Assembly: GCA_037179385.1 (NCBI GenBank)
Contig: CM074179.1
Location: 5,766,001 to 5,830,000 of the forward strand
DNA from: Holothuria scabra
Lineage: Eukaryota > Echinodermata > Holothuroidea > Aspidochirotida > Holothuriidae
Direction: 5' to 3'
DNA length: 64,000 nt
The notes beneath the pieces are model-generated. The model was given only the letters and a program-made list of their open reading frames with translations, was not told where the DNA came from and did no database searches. Below are positions 22,311 to 55,064 of this stretch, piece after piece. Made by a program: the position numbers and the translations under genes. Position 1 is the stretch's first letter; each line of letters opens with the position of its first letter.

Positions 22311-23689
22311 TACATTGAACAGACTTCATGACTCCAAACACTGATGCAATCAATTTTTATTCAAGATCAGTTTACAATGGTTCTAAAGGTACGATACGTG
22401 TTGGATAAACAATTTAACTTAACAATAAATGTCAGGTACAAAAGTAAACCGATTTGGTGGGAGTTAAAAGAGAATGGGTCGTTATATTTTATGCACCATG
22501 TAATACTGAGAGCTAAATGATTTCGCTGATCAATACTTCAAACACACTTTTGAAAAATTTAAGACCTTTTAATGATAAGAGAAGCAGTTAAGCTATGTGA
22601 AAAAGAAATTTGTGTTCGTTAGAAGTTTTGACACCGCTAGGAAACGATTTGGGAGGGTATTTCAAATCATAAGTTTCGATGATACCATCGGGCATCAACC
22701 AATAATATATGTCAATAAGAGAGACATGGAACTAACAGGTTTCCAAATTTTTATGTAGGCCTTAAATGTTTACATATGTTATGATACAGATTGGGAACTA
22801 CTTGTTCAATGTTTGGGAATGATTAAAAATAAGTGGCAACTGGAAGTAAAATTCCCTCTCATATGCTATCCACCAAGAATCTTTCATTCTTTTTTGATGT
22901 ATAAATACAGTGGCGGAGCTTGGTCGGGGACGGCTGATGATCCCCGTAATGTCATTTTAGGCTTTAAACGTACGTACCGTAGTTTCGCACCAAGAATTGC
23001 TTGAAATGATATGATTATACAGTTGCTTAAGACGCAGCTTACACAAAGCTCAAACAGACTGAATGGACTAATTAAAAACCACTTTGAAACAGCACACCCC
23101 AGTATATGGGAACAGCTTGAGATGTTTATTTATCGATTGCCATGAGTTTCTGCGGGAAAGAGCACGGTCACCTAATGGTAATGGGTCCATATATGTCGAG
23201 GAACATTATCACGAAGTGTACTATTTAAAGTGGCTCATTGAGTTGGTTCATGAAATTCAACAAACTTTTCCAAACCTATTTAGTTTTCTTCACAAACCAT
23301 CGACAAATGGTCAAATTTAGACAATCTCCATACCCTACATACAAATAACTGTTTAATGAGTGAGTAGTGAACGGTTCAAATTCGTTTTCAAAAATTTGTG
23401 ACTAGACACATGCAATGAATGGAATTATTTGCGAAACCGTTACAAGTCAGTCCACTAGAAAATTCAAAATTTAACGTTTTCTGTGACTTTTGGACCTAAA
23501 ACCTTGACTTGTTGTGCTAACTTTAAAGCATTGTGATGTGATAGTGTCACTTTAAGACTCTCATTAAGTTATCGATATCAACCCAATGAGCCTCTTTTAA
23601 CATCACTTCGTTGTAATTCTTTCCATTTTCAGAAATAACTGCCTTTAGGAATTCCTTAACCTGCCTTAAAGGGTGTGTAGGCAGTCACC
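22311..23689. other. non-coding
   Basis: AT-rich spacer. CAGTGGCGGAGCTTGG at about 22908 resembles a MITE terminus, but no partner end was found. Confidence 0.4.
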
Positions 23690-24150
23690 CTAACTTGAAG
23701 TAGTTTAGTGTAAAGTTGTGCTGTAATAAGTTGAAGCCCCGCAACTCCAGCATGGGATACAGCACATACGTGGAACTAAGACGAAAGTAGACTGTCAGGT
23801 TCACGGGTAACACGTGACGGGGAACAGGAAGGGTCTTGGGAATCTAGGACAAAAGGAAGGGAGAGTTACTCGCAAACAATAAGATGGACTATAATATCAA
23901 CAAGATGCACTATACTACGTGACATTAGCCTAGTCATGATTCATGATTGATGATTGGCTGTTGAAGGTCAGGTAAAAGTGTTTTTATCTTCAAATATGAA
24001 ATTTACTTGTAGTTACTGCTTTGGTTTACCTTGAACAGGTGATGTTTCACTCCTTACATGTAGGAAATACTTTGAAGAAAATTGAGAAGAAAATTGTGAG
24101 ACGTAGATGTTAGTTCCAAATAAGTTTGAGACGAATGATTTGGCGCTTTA
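23690..24150 (-). repeat. dispersed repeat family C, diverged copy
   Basis: GCAGTCACCCTAACTTGAAG at the left, then CTTCAAATATGAAATTTACT and TTCCAAATAAGTTTGAGAC, follow the order of the left half of the 32448-32999 copy, with insertions between blocks. Confidence 0.5.
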
Positions 24151-25020
24151 AGTAGCGCCTTGTTACTCCTTGGTGTACTAAAATTCCCAGCAAGATCGGA
24201 TTGCACATTTTGTGAAAGTGTGAACCCACTAAATTCTGATCATTGAACTAGCATTGGTAAGAATAGGAAAACTTTTTGTGACATCAAAGTTTGATATCAA
24301 GACAACATTTAAAAAAACTCACAAGAATAAATAAAAGAAATCTCGTATTCTATTGCTTTCAGTCTCCACTTCCTACTACCTAGACTTACAATCTGGTCTG
24401 TGGATGGTAAGTTTCTAATTTCCTGATCTTCTCAATGCAGGGTGTGAGTTATTTGTATTACTGTGTTTGTTTTATTGTTATCCTGGCTGACTTAAATCAG
24501 GAAGCAAAGCACTATTATGTGGCTCTTTCACAGAGGAAGCTGAAATGTACGGTTGACTGTTCTCATTCTGTTTCGCTAATAAGGAGCGAAAACTACCCCG
24601 GTACTAATTGGATCCAGGCAGCTTATCGAAAAGTGTGTGCAATCATTTTCTCGTTAAATAGCCTACCAAAATGTCTAAATTGGCCCAATTACAGCTTACT
24701 AGAGAAAATTAACCAATTGATCAGGTAGTTTATTTTTCCGTTCCCGTTTTGCAGTCAAATCGATATAGCTCCACAAATTTGTACAGCTCACCAAACGCCT
24801 TAGAGTATGCTTTAAACATTAAAGGTAATTCTACAGCGGGGTATCTTGAGGCATATAACTAACTAAACTCATTGAGACACCACGAATGCAAGCCTATACC
24901 TCATTAGTATTGCAATAGTTTAACGCTATAACGTTACCATAAAAATTCTTATTCAGGCTGAAATGATTAAATTCAGAGTATACCTACTTCTTGAAGTTCT
25001 TTGTGCACCAATAACGATTA
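24151..25020. other. non-coding
   Basis: A 97-codon frame at 24435-24728 has no supporting signature. Nothing else seen. Confidence 0.4.
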
Positions 25021-25206
25021 AGAAACAGGCGCGGATCCAGACACTTCAAAAAGAGGGATGGGCTGACTTGAGAGGAAGCAGGGGTGTGAGGGAGTTGCAT
25101 CGCTAATTACTCGTAAGTTTTATTCTTGATATGGCGAAAAGGGTAGGGATGAGGCCGTGAAAGCCCCCCCCCCCCCCCCCCCTCCGTTGTATCCGCGCCT
25201 GAGAAA
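25021..25206. mobile_element. 176-bp MITE, CAGGCGCGGAT termini, 5-bp duplication
   Basis: Starts CAGGCGCGGATCCA (25026) and ends TGTATCCGCGCCTG (25201), a 13/14 inverted match. AGAAA flanks both sides (25021-25025, 25202-25206). It contains a run of about 20 C residues near the right end. The termini look hAT-like, but hAT normally duplicates 8 bp, so the superfamily is uncertain. Confidence 0.75.
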
Positions 25207-27434
25207 TGTATATGATGAAAAATTTGAGCTTTTTTCAGGAAACGGTGATCCATAATCCAGTTTACTACCAACTGAAGTTAAAGTTATTCACAAATTTTCC
25301 TGAACTCTGTGTGTTTTCCAATTTACAGAGCGACTTGGGAACACCCACGTTCTCTGCAATGACAGACCAAGAATACTTAAACGAGGTAAAAGAAACTTAA
25401 ACATGTTTTCTTGTTTTCAGTTTTATTATATTAAGATAAAAGTTAATGAAACATAAAACTTACGAAGAAACGCCTGAAGGGATTTTAATGTATAAGTTTA
25501 TGAAAACTTTTTCGTACTTATCAACAATTGTGGACAAGAAAGCTATGGGTGTTATTGTTTAGTTACAGTGTCGTTAGCAGGTTTTCTCCTCATGGGGGTG
25601 GGGACGTGAAGTATATTGAATGATCGCCAACCTTAGGAGGAGTCTGAGGGGGGGGGATCCCCTTTGAAAAAGTTTTAGCCTTTTTAAGAGCACAGATGCA
25701 AACTTGTTCAAGATTTTTGACTTTAACAGGACTGCAGGGACAGTGTTGAAAGTTTTATTAATTGGGGATAATGTGGACAAAAATAAAATTTCGTGTCCTT
25801 TCATTAAATGCAATGCTATGTACGATACCTTTTGAGGTAAAAGTTGTTTTAAAGTTTGTGGAGTCAAAATAAAAAAGGGATCTGTGATCAGCATGGGCGC
25901 ACGGGAGCAATTAAGTTTTGGGTTTTGTGTTGCTCACAAAACATAATTCTGTCATAAAGACTAAGCGGATCGCAACCATCAGTTGACGCGGAGCTCGCAA
26001 AAGATAAGAAGATCGGACCCATCAGATTGCCAGAATTAGTATTTCCAAGACTTAGACATGGAATTGAAGCATGCTACTTTTTGTCTTTCGCTATAAAACG
26101 CTCACTTCAAGTGCGCGCACTGCAAAGTGATCAGAAATTTCTTAAAATATACTTTGACTAAAAGAATACAATTTTGCCCGAAAGACTATTTAGATGAGCG
26201 TCACCATTACTAACGTTTGAAGTAAATTTAGGAATTTTACCAAAATTGCGTTTCGTTTTTGTTTAGAAATAAAAGAATAAAGTATAATGTAGTGGGCCTT
26301 GGAGAGAGAATCCTTCCACTTTGAAATTTTTTGAGAAATTGAGACATGAAATCTCCTAAATTATATTCCAACATCATTCTTATGTTTTCTTTGAGAAAAT
26401 TTTCCTCTTTGAAAACTTAAATGGAAGTCTATGAATTGTTACTGAAATAACGAGAATGCTATCTTTCCTCAAAAAGTAAGAAACAGATACACTGTACTCC
26501 ATTTCGGCCTTCGCGATTGAAGCACGTCGTCTGCTGACGACATTGTTAAAGTCAATTTTTGTCTCATTTTTAGCAAATTTCTGAATCTTTTCGAAATATC
26601 TTTGAAAAGAAAAAGTTGTGAAAATTCTCTGCTGACTTCAAAAGCAAGATATTAAGTACAACGGATGGGTCATTTATATTTTCTTTTGCATGACGACTGG
26701 CAAAGAAAAGTTGATTAGTTCAAAAAAGGTGTGTGTGTCTTCGCATTGCTTTTTGGACGAAGCATCACCAATCCTGTCCTTTATTAAGGTATTGAGATAT
26801 AAGGATTTTAGAAAGAAAGGCAAGATTAGCATCGGAAACGAACATGTCTTCAAAGAACGTAATTGAATGTTGTATTTCCATCTTAAAATCTCCGTGGTGA
26901 GATGAGATAACAAACTAACACCGGTGTGATATAGAGCGTCATGTGGGAAAAGCATTTCAATTGTGGGTTTGAAATTATAAAAGATACAAATATGGGAAAT
27001 CATACTAAAATTCTGTTAAACCCTGCAAATGTGTGAGTCATGTCAAAAATTTCTGTAAAGATTAATTTCCATGAGAAGCAAAGAATGGATAATATGGATC
27101 TAATCGCAGACATGCATAGATGGACGGACAAATGAATGAGCTAAAAAAGACGTAGGAAAAGTCACTAGCGTTTCGAGCATGCTTAGCAATGTCTAAGACT
27201 CCAAAGAAAGTATTAATTAATATTGCCTTCCGATTGTTACAGCAATGGTCACAACAAAGGGTCAAATCAAATTTGGTCCAAAGTGTCAATATAACTTTAC
27301 CAATTTAGTTTTATCCGCTGTCTTTTATCATTATATTGACCATCGAAAGTCACTGGTGTGGCAAGGCCACGCCACGGGCATGCCACTGCCCTGAATTGTG
27401 AAAACATTTTTTATTATTAAATAAAAGGTTGACT
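25207..27434. other. non-coding
   Basis: Frames at 25574-25894 and 26674-27003 (minus) lack family features or splice context. No repeat structure noticed. Confidence 0.4.
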
Positions 27435-29320
27435 TTAAAGGTAGTGTGTCAGCGAATTGACCTAACATTACTTTTGCAGGTATGTAGTGAACTGTTCTAA
27501 GGAAAACTCCGTTGGAATTATTTCAATATTTTAAATGGTTCTGCAGATGTACCTCTTCAAAGTTCGAATGATTTTAAAAAAAACTTGTAGCTTATGCAAA
27601 AATAATGATGTGAAGTGTTGCATAGTGTTGATATTTCTTTTGTTAACCCTATATAAATTATCTCTTAATTACTCATCAGATAGTTTGTGATTTGGTTATT
27701 GATACTGATGATTTGCAAGGACACAAATTAAACTTCCAGAATAAAACCCTCAGGGGCAACAAATGTTACAACTGTCCTTGAAATGAAGAATGTACAAACA
27801 AAGGATAACATTAGCCATATATGGTATGTCCCTCCCATGATATCACAAGATTTGCATACTGAGCTCTAGCCGTTGAACAGGGATGTGTGTTACGTTACAT
27901 GGCCTAAGCTCATTACACTCCACATCACAGCCCTTGCCCCGCTAACACAGGGAATCCCATCACTAGGCGACCTTGGCCAGGGTAGTCATCTCTCACGTTC
28001 ACAAATTCCTATGTTTTCTCACCAAACTTTACACAGATGACCTCTGGCACCGTATCCACCTTTCTGCATAAGCTGTTCACCCAGATTAGATGTTATAATG
28101 GTGTATTTTGCCTCGAAAAATTGAACGTAACACTAACTCAATGCGCCATGTTTGCAAGCTTTCGAACGACTAAGTAGTCGGTCTTCGATCCTACTAAACC
28201 ACGCGCTGGCACGCCTGGCTATGCCTTGTGTACCCGGGCATGCGCTGACACGCTGGATGTTAATTTAGCTAACGCTGATAAGCCTGATATTAAATTTCAT
28301 TAAATGCTATCATTAATCATGTTATCATTACTGATTAGGAAAAAAAATACAAAGGACCATTGTGCCAATTTTTAACTTTTGTTCGCAAAATGTTGGAATC
28401 ATACACATGGACACATGTTAGAATCATAAAATGGATCCCCGAGTTTTCCACTAGTTCCACGAAACGCCATGCGCTGTCGTACAACTGACTTTCACGCGCT
28501 GCCGTACAAATTTTATGGCAGCGCGTGGAACTTGAGACAGGGCGTACCAGCGGGTGTCAGCGGGTGCCAGCGCGCGGAATATCAGGACTCGTCGTCTTCG
28601 TGATATCAACTTTGGGGTCAAAGGTCATACCCGGGGTTTCCACTTATTTAAAAAGTTTACACACTTACAGAAATTTTGACAACGTTTCAACAATTTCAAA
28701 AACACTTAGAAGCTTCAAATACGAACAAACAAGAATTTTTCATATGAAATTTGCATTCATTAGGTGGAATGATCGTTAAAGTTATCGATTTGGTGAAATG
28801 GTTACAACGTTCTAGGAATGATTTTTGACTATTTGCAAGTTCATGTAGAAACACTTATTGTACGAGGGCTCATTCAAACGACGGAGTTTCTAACCAGAAT
28901 CGAAGTGTCATTTTGCTGCATTTTGACCTCAGACTGTCCATGAAAGCCGATTTATTGCTAACTTTTCGATTGAAAGTCACTTGCACATCATTTTCTGGTA
29001 ATATAAGTTCGATGTGTGTAATAATTACCAGTTTAGAACGTATTTTGTTCTGAAAGCCTAATGATGGGATTCCCTGTGTTAGCGCGGCAAAGGCTGTGAT
29101 GTGGAGTGTAATGAGCTTAGGCCATGTAACGTAACACACAGCCCTTTTCAAGGGCTAACTGAGCTCATATTTATTAATGATTAAGTGAAAATCAGAAATT
29201 TCCGTGTAAAATGGTCAATATTTGATGGATTTTGATGGAAATTGTGGCTAATTTCATGGTTTTTCATGCTTTTAACATCCAATACCCGATTTTGTCATTT
29301 TCATGGCACACTACCTTTAA
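27435..29320. mobile_element. 1.88-kb TTAA-flanked, Kolobok-like non-autonomous transposon
   Basis: TTAA (27435-27438) precedes AGGTAGTGTGTCA, and TGGCACACTACCT precedes TTAA (29317-29320); the termini match at 12 of 13. About 430 bp inside the left end and 140 bp inside the right end, a second inverted pair of about 110 bp (27880-27965 versus 29045-29150; blocks GTGTTACGTTACATGGCCTA and ACACAGGGAATCCCATCA) confirms one unit. No transposase frame survives. TTAA duplications occur in piggyBac and Kolobok; the AGG start fits Kolobok better than the CCY start of piggyBac. Confidence 0.75.
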
Positions 29321-30899
29321 ATAAAAACTGCCAAAGATGCTAAATGATACTGCAGATTGCATATGAAATTGATCCTTATAATCAACTATTTCTCAGAGGG
29401 AAGGGGAACACCCCCATTTTAAACCTCTCTCAGATCGACGATGATGCCCTGATTTGGCCAACTCCAAGTAAAACACCCTGCTTACGCCAGACCGTCTGAC
29501 TCAAAAGGGTTTGTTTGCTGTAGAGATGATTCATTCACTGCAAATTATGCAGATACATTTTTCTCCTCAGGAGGTGCAAACTGCAAACTAGCGATTGGAA
29601 TTGACACTTTTTTTTCTAATTAATGTATTTTTCTCTTGAAATAAAGGGCATTATGGGGAAATCTGTAATCCATCAAGTCATATTAATTTGATATTTAATT
29701 CAATATGTCTATGATATTGTTGTTCCTGCATGGAATATTTAGCATAGGTGTTTGGTATACCTTACATGGGTTATGCTAGGTCAACAGGAAAAGATATTCA
29801 AACATTCCAACAGAATCCAGTTTCAGAGACGAACAGGACATTCAATCATAGAAAGAAATCACACGCATGAAAAGATGTGTCACTTCACATAAGATTTTGG
29901 CATCTTGTAGACAAGTGGAGAGGTATATTTCAAAGAAATAACTAATACTTAAAATGATATATTTTAAATAAGGAATATGATTCTGCTATTAGCACGTTTG
30001 AAGGATATACTTTGGACTTTTGTATTACCTCGTAAAAAGCCACAAGAATAAAGATTAGAGATAGGGTGTCATAAGTTACAATTTTCAGACACTGCATGCA
30101 CTGTATGTCCATAGAAGGTGATCTCAACTTGATTAAAACAACATTAAAATGAACTTGTTTCCTTTATCAACAGGTCAGAGAGTGTCGAGAAAGGTGGAAT
30201 ATGTGGCTGGAGCTTTTCAGGACATGACATTGGAAGCGAGTTCCAGAAATGAAAAGACGGAAAGAAACCTTTGATCACAGAATAAACCTTCTATCTTTAA
30301 CTATGTACAGAAGATTTTGTGTGATTTTATTAATGGATTGGTGCGACGGAATATACTGGAAGAACTAATTTTTCAGTTGAGTCACTAATAACAGCGAAAA
30401 TTCTTTAATGATTACAAGGGAGGTTGTTAACTTTATAGTTTGCTATAGCCAGTGGACGAGAGGTATCCCTTAACGTTGTTCAGGTTGGTTGCACAGGCTA
30501 GATTTATATTTTAAGTGAAGAAAATAAATACGGTATATTTAGATATGACCGACACTGATAAGTGACCTTTATGTTTTTGACCTGTCGAAAAAAAATTCAA
30601 ATTTTTCAAATCATAACCATCTGATACAGAATGATTCAATGAGCAAATTCGAAATAAGATGAAATAATACTCTCTTTAAAAACAAATAAGATTCTCACAA
30701 ATAGAAACCCCTTTATTTGTTGTCCAAGAAAAATTCGTTCACGCAAACTATTTAAATCTCAAACTATGCTACTTCCGTAACTTTTCTTATACACAACTTG
30801 AAGATGGTTTGGGGATGATCATGATTGTGTTGCTGTTGTTAATTGGAAGACTGAATGTTTGAGTAATGATATTGTTTGTATGAATGATATTACTTTGAT
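29321..30899. other. non-coding
   Basis: No gene recognised. A possible acceptor (TTTATCAACAG) near 30175 leads into a short frame, but nothing supports an exon. Confidence 0.4.
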
Positions 30900-32190
30900 T
30901 TCTAAGAAAGCAGAGTTGTACTCTTTGCTGATGATGTAAACATTTTCTTCACAGGGAATGACCCTTATCAACTTGAAAGCAGTGTTCGTATGAACTAAGT
31001 CTCTTCTCTGAGTGGTTCATAGCAAATAAGCTGTCTCTTAATATCAGTTAGACTAATTTTATGGTATTTAATAATAGTCATCATAATGTATTCAATATCT
31101 CCATAAATGGGCGAGCGCTTAATCCATCCAAAAGTGTAAAATTTCTTGGCGTCGTTATTGACTGCAAACTAACCTGGCAGCAGCACATCAATCATATTTG
31201 TTCAAAAATTGCCAGGGGAATCGGAGCAATTGGTAGATTAAGACATTTTTAACCAAAGGGTATTCTCAGTACAATTTACATTACTCTTGTGTAACCTCAT
31301 CTAATATATTGTTCCACAGTTTGGTCATGTACAAAAACCTCTTACCTTCACAATCTAGTTCTTTTGCAAAAAAGAGCTACTTAAATAACTCGCGTAACCA
31401 CACCAGCGAATTATTAAAGTCTCTTTATCTCTTGAAACTGTTCGATATGATCAACCCTAACATTGCTTCATTTACCTATCGTTTCATACACAGCCTCTTA
31501 CCGAAATCATTTTCAGAATTCTTGACCAAAATTTCTTCAGTTCACAACTATTTTACTCGTCGATCTCTTCTCCTGCATACTATTGTTAACCGTACCTCAT
31601 CTTCACAGTTGACCCTAAGCTACAAAGCTATAAAACTGTGGAACTCCTTACCTGATTCATTAATAAACAAGCCAAGTATAAATTCTTTTCGAAGAGGTTT
31701 CACCCAGTACTACATAGCTTTGTAGTTTGCACTAATTCTTCAGTATTCTTCATCACCATTTTATATGCAAGGTTTCTTATAAGGATATAACTTCTTGGTT
31801 GACTTATCATACTGTTCAAGTGCATTCATTACAATTGTTTATCACTCCTTTGACTTTAATGGGTTGGAGGGGGCACGGGTTGGTAAGGGTGGAGTTTGTG
31901 AAGGTTATTTCTGGTCTTGTAATCGTAACCCTTACCTTTCCATTTAGTTTATTGGATATTCCGTCCTTTTTTCTCTAATATTCTTTTTTCTTTATGCTTA
32001 TTTTTTGTTCGCAACACAGCCACTCTAGGTAGCATGTTTTTGTTGTAATGGGGGAGTAGAACTCTCGACAAGCCCCTCGGGGATTTTTAGTTTTACTTCC
32101 ATCTACTTAAGTGTTTTATATGTATTCATTATTTTGTGTATCAGTACGTTTTGATGATGTAGAAAAACAAATAAACGAAACAAAGCGAAA
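30900..32190 (+). mobile_element. 5'-truncated Jockey/CR1-type LINE
   Basis: The C-terminal part of a reverse transcriptase plus 3' UTR. Motif C reads VLFADDVNIF (about 30915-30945), then LSEWFIANKLSLNIS, SVKFLGVVIDCKLTWQQHIN (31130-31190) and the terminal YKAIKLWNSLPDSLINKPSI to the stop at 31725. Stops or shifts at about 30995, 31048, 31250 and 31375 break it. The 3' UTR runs about 460 bases to AAACAAATAAACGAAACAAA. The upstream part is missing. Clade assignment among Jockey/CR1/L2 relatives is not possible by eye. Confidence 0.8.
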
Positions 32191-32447
32191 CTGTTTCATT
32201 GTATGTCAAGCTATTACTTGTGGCCGCAGTATTTCCATCTGAATGCCTTGAAACTGATTCTGCACTATAAGGAATATGTTATTTTATGTTTCTATTGATT
32301 TCCTTCTTTTAAAATAACAACGTGTAACTTAATACTGAAACCTTCCTACATGAATTTACATAAGAAGAACAGTCATGCTACAGACATTTAACACTTTGGT
32401 AAATATGACTAATAGTAGGCTAATCTTGAGCACTGGAACCATACATT

Positions 32448-32999
32448 TGAATGCAAAGGGTTCTCACTCTAACTTGAAGTAGTGTAGTAGATTGTCCTGT
32501 TTTATTTTGGACTGTTGCGACAACAATTTTCTCTTCAAATGTGAAATTTACGTTATGCACCTGCTTGTTTAACTTGAATATGCAACGTTAAAGTTGTTTA
32601 TTTGATAAAAGAAGCATTAAAGATAAATGAGAGGAAAATTGTGATATTTAGCTGTTGCTTCAAAATAAGTTTGGGACTGTCCTTACCATATAAGGCTTAA
32701 GTTTTTAAGTTTATTTGCTGATACAACAAAAAAGAGAAATGATCATTCTGCTGACATACAGTCTTTCATACAATACAACTATTTTTAAAGGTTAGAGTTG
32801 TTCCCTTCAACTTATTCCACTTTAAAGTATCTTCCTTATTTTTTAAGACTTCTTCATTTCATATTGAAGGTAAACAAAGCAGTTACTCCGAGTAATTTTT
32901 ACATATAAGCTTTATAAATATTGTCACATGACTCTGAAGAGCCAATCAAGAAACAGTACAGTCTACCACACTACTTCAAGTTGGAATGACTGCATTTCC
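32448..32999. mobile_element. dispersed repeat family C, fullest copy with terminal inverted repeats
   Basis: The left block AACTTGAAGTAGTGTAGTAG (32471) is the inverted match of CTACCACACTACTTCAAGTT at 32964-32983. Further inside, GAAATTTAC/TTCATATTGAAG blocks also mirror each other, so the inverted repeats are long and diverged. The interior has no frame. Other copies lie at about 3.8, 12.0, 23.7 and 62.3 kb. Confidence 0.65.
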
Positions 33000-34269
33000 C
33001 CTTCATGCTATTATATTGGGACCATTTATATATTTATATCAGAGATTTAAGACAGCCTGATAGTATCATTTTATGCTCAATATTGCAACTATGTCTACGT
33101 ACTTGAAACAAACCTTCTTGAATGATACTGTTACACTAAGTAGTATATATAACCAATGTAAGGCAAATTGAAACTTTAAAGCAAAAGCGATAAACCAGCA
33201 AAATGAAGATCAGTCTTGGAAAAGCTGTGTACCGCAAAATTACTTTTCCTACTGCTTTTCACTCTCTTTGTTCAAAACTACCCTCCATAATCTCTAATAA
33301 TGTTATTAAAACCTGCTCCTCCAGAAATTTTTAGAGGCATATTCAAAATATGCAGAATAATGTATCTTTTAGAAAGTGAAAATTGCATCTTAATAGCATA
33401 TAACGTTGAGAAGATAGAAATTTTTAAAGTAATGCTGTATTTTCTTGAGAAATCTGTTATATCATCGTGACACATTAATTTGACATTGCATTCAATTTAT
33501 CCATAATTTTGATGTCTCTGTAGGCAACACTTAGCAACATCTTTGGTTGTACTCTTCACATGGTGAAGGGTAATTCTAGATCTACAGGAAAAGGTATTCA
33601 AATATCCAACACTTACAGTATCAACTTTTAAAGGACAAACAGGACTTTCTACTATGTGAACGAAAAGAATCTGAAGCAATGTGCCGTCGTTACATAACTT
33701 TCTGTGGCTTTTTGAAAAGATGGAGGTGAAAGCCACCAAAATATGCCTTTAAGGTTGAGAGCAATCACAACCAATTAAACAACAGTAAATGAACTTCTCC
33801 AATTATTACAAGATAATGGCTAGGCAAACATCTTGGTCAGGCCAGACAAGATCATCTTACAGTTACCTTATGCTTAATTGAGCAGTCTGTGAAACTAAAG
33901 ACAAAACAGCAGAACAAAAAATATACACAATGCATTGCAGGAAAGGAAGCAGTACATGGAAATGCAGTAAACTACAATGTGCAATGGCTCTGTTTTGACT
34001 TTCACAGTTAATTGTTTCATTACTTTAAGCCAAAAAAGTACTTAGATAAATTCCAAATCCGGGAGATCCATATTGCACTATCATAAAGAGCTACAATATT
34101 TCACGATAAAAATGTAAAGCCTCCCTGACGTGACGATACCTAAGAGGACTAGCTATGTAACAGCTAAGTGTGACAATATCTATTTACATGTTGTGTATTG
34201 AGATGAAATAATTCCTTCTTAAACTGAAAAAGAAGCACCTGAAATGGCCCTTTACTGTACAGCAAACGC
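33000..34269. other. non-coding
   Basis: No gene or repeat recognised. Confidence 0.4.
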
Positions 34270-34470
34270 TGGTCTCAAACCTTGTTTCCAACCGATTCCT
34301 TCAAGTCAAACAGGTCACATCTTCTCTTCCCGTTGAGATTCATTGGCTGGTCTTCCCCTACTGCATTGATTTTCTGAGCACAATGGCAGTAAGGTTTTTC
34401 GGTATGAGCCGGCCTGGATTCGAACTCTGGACCTCCTGACTGCAAGTTGGATACTCTACCACTTCACCAT
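34270..34470 (+). repeat. SINE-like family with tRNA-related segment, copy 2
   Basis: Starts with the family block TTTCCAACCGATTCCTTCAA and ends with a tRNA-like segment. Read on the minus strand it contains GTGGTAGAGTA (A-box-like) and GAGTTCGAATCC (B-box). The anticodon arm does not pair well, so this is not a working tRNA gene. Copies at 3.2, 42.8 and 62.0 kb share the first block. Confidence 0.55.
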
Positions 34471-35317
34471 TGCAGTTGGTCAAAATATGTGTTTGTAAGT
34501 CATTCATCGTTAAGTTGTTACTTACAATGAAGAGCAGACTTTTCCTTTCTGAACGTTACAAAAGATCAGTATACAGGTTTAGAGGTGCATTTTAGAAAAA
34601 AATACTTATATCGTCAACTTTCAGGTTTTGTTTAATTTTTTTTATCAAACTCCCGTAAACAGTAACAAAACAATGAGGAAAACACATTCAGTGTAAAAAC
34701 CAATTAGTGAAAGTGAGGTCTGAATAAGTTAGTTCGGTAGTAAGTTGCCGCGTGGACAGCTTGATATACAAACCGAGCTCATCACGTAGCGTACTGCGTG
34801 ACCTTGTTTTGGTTAGTAGTTGCATACAACACTAATTGTCTAGTCAAGTTGAACGCGAACAGGGATCTCCGTGCTACAGTATTTTACGGCAGACATTAAA
34901 AAGAAATTATACACCACGAAGAAGAAAAACAATACAGACACAATCCACTACACTAAACCACACTTCCAGGGATCCCTCCTTATGTTTTGAATAGAATAAA
35001 AAGAATATTTTCACCAAATTTTCATGTAAACTCAAATTTTGAGAGACGTGTTGTTGCTGCGGGATTGGTTTGCTTATCCCCCACTATTTGGGGGATTTGC
35101 GTCTGTGCGTAGCCACCCAACACGAATTACCGAATTGCTTTATTGAGTAATCACGTTAGCAGGGACCGCGGAACGAATTTTGAAGGGGGGGGGGGCTCAT
35201 TACCAAAGTCGCCCAATTTGTTGAAAATGTAATACAAATGTAAGACGGCCGTAAATGCCTACAGAGGATAAGTGCCGGGGAAGCTAAAGCCTCCCAGCCC
35301 CCCGTCTCAGCGATCCC
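34471..35317. other. non-coding
   Basis: Spacer downstream of the Ly6/uPAR-like gene's last exon; nothing recognised. Confidence 0.4.
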
Positions 35318-35530
35318 TGCTTAGTCGCTCATATTTGACTAATTTCTGATGATATGTGACTAGTTTCGAAGTAATGGACTAATGAGTGAATATCAGTCAA
35401 AACTTAATCAAGGCCAAGCTTGATATTTATTAGAAACTTATAAAACTGGTTCAAATATTACCGTAGTCAATATTTTTGACTACTGTGATTAGTCAGTTGA
35501 CGTACTGCTTTGACTAATTTGTGTTTACTG
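35318..35530. repeat. GACTAAT-motif palindromic element
   Basis: The whole stretch is made of GACTAATT/TTAGTC and related words in both orientations (TTGACTAATTTCTGATG, TGACTAGTTTC, TGGACTAATG, TTGACTAC, GATTAGTCAG, TTGACTAATTTG). Same architecture as the 13204, 16430, 19843 and 43359 elements but with its own motif. It lies within about 25 bp of the stop of the Ly6/uPAR-like gene. Confidence 0.45.
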
Positions 35531-35551
35531 TGTTGTTTTTAAGAGAATATG

Positions 35552-55064
<19,513 letters not shown>

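Noticed and set aside
34405..34470. Working tRNA-Cys(GCA) gene
   Set aside because: A- and B-box-like words are present, but the anticodon stem does not pair, so it is treated as part of a SINE.
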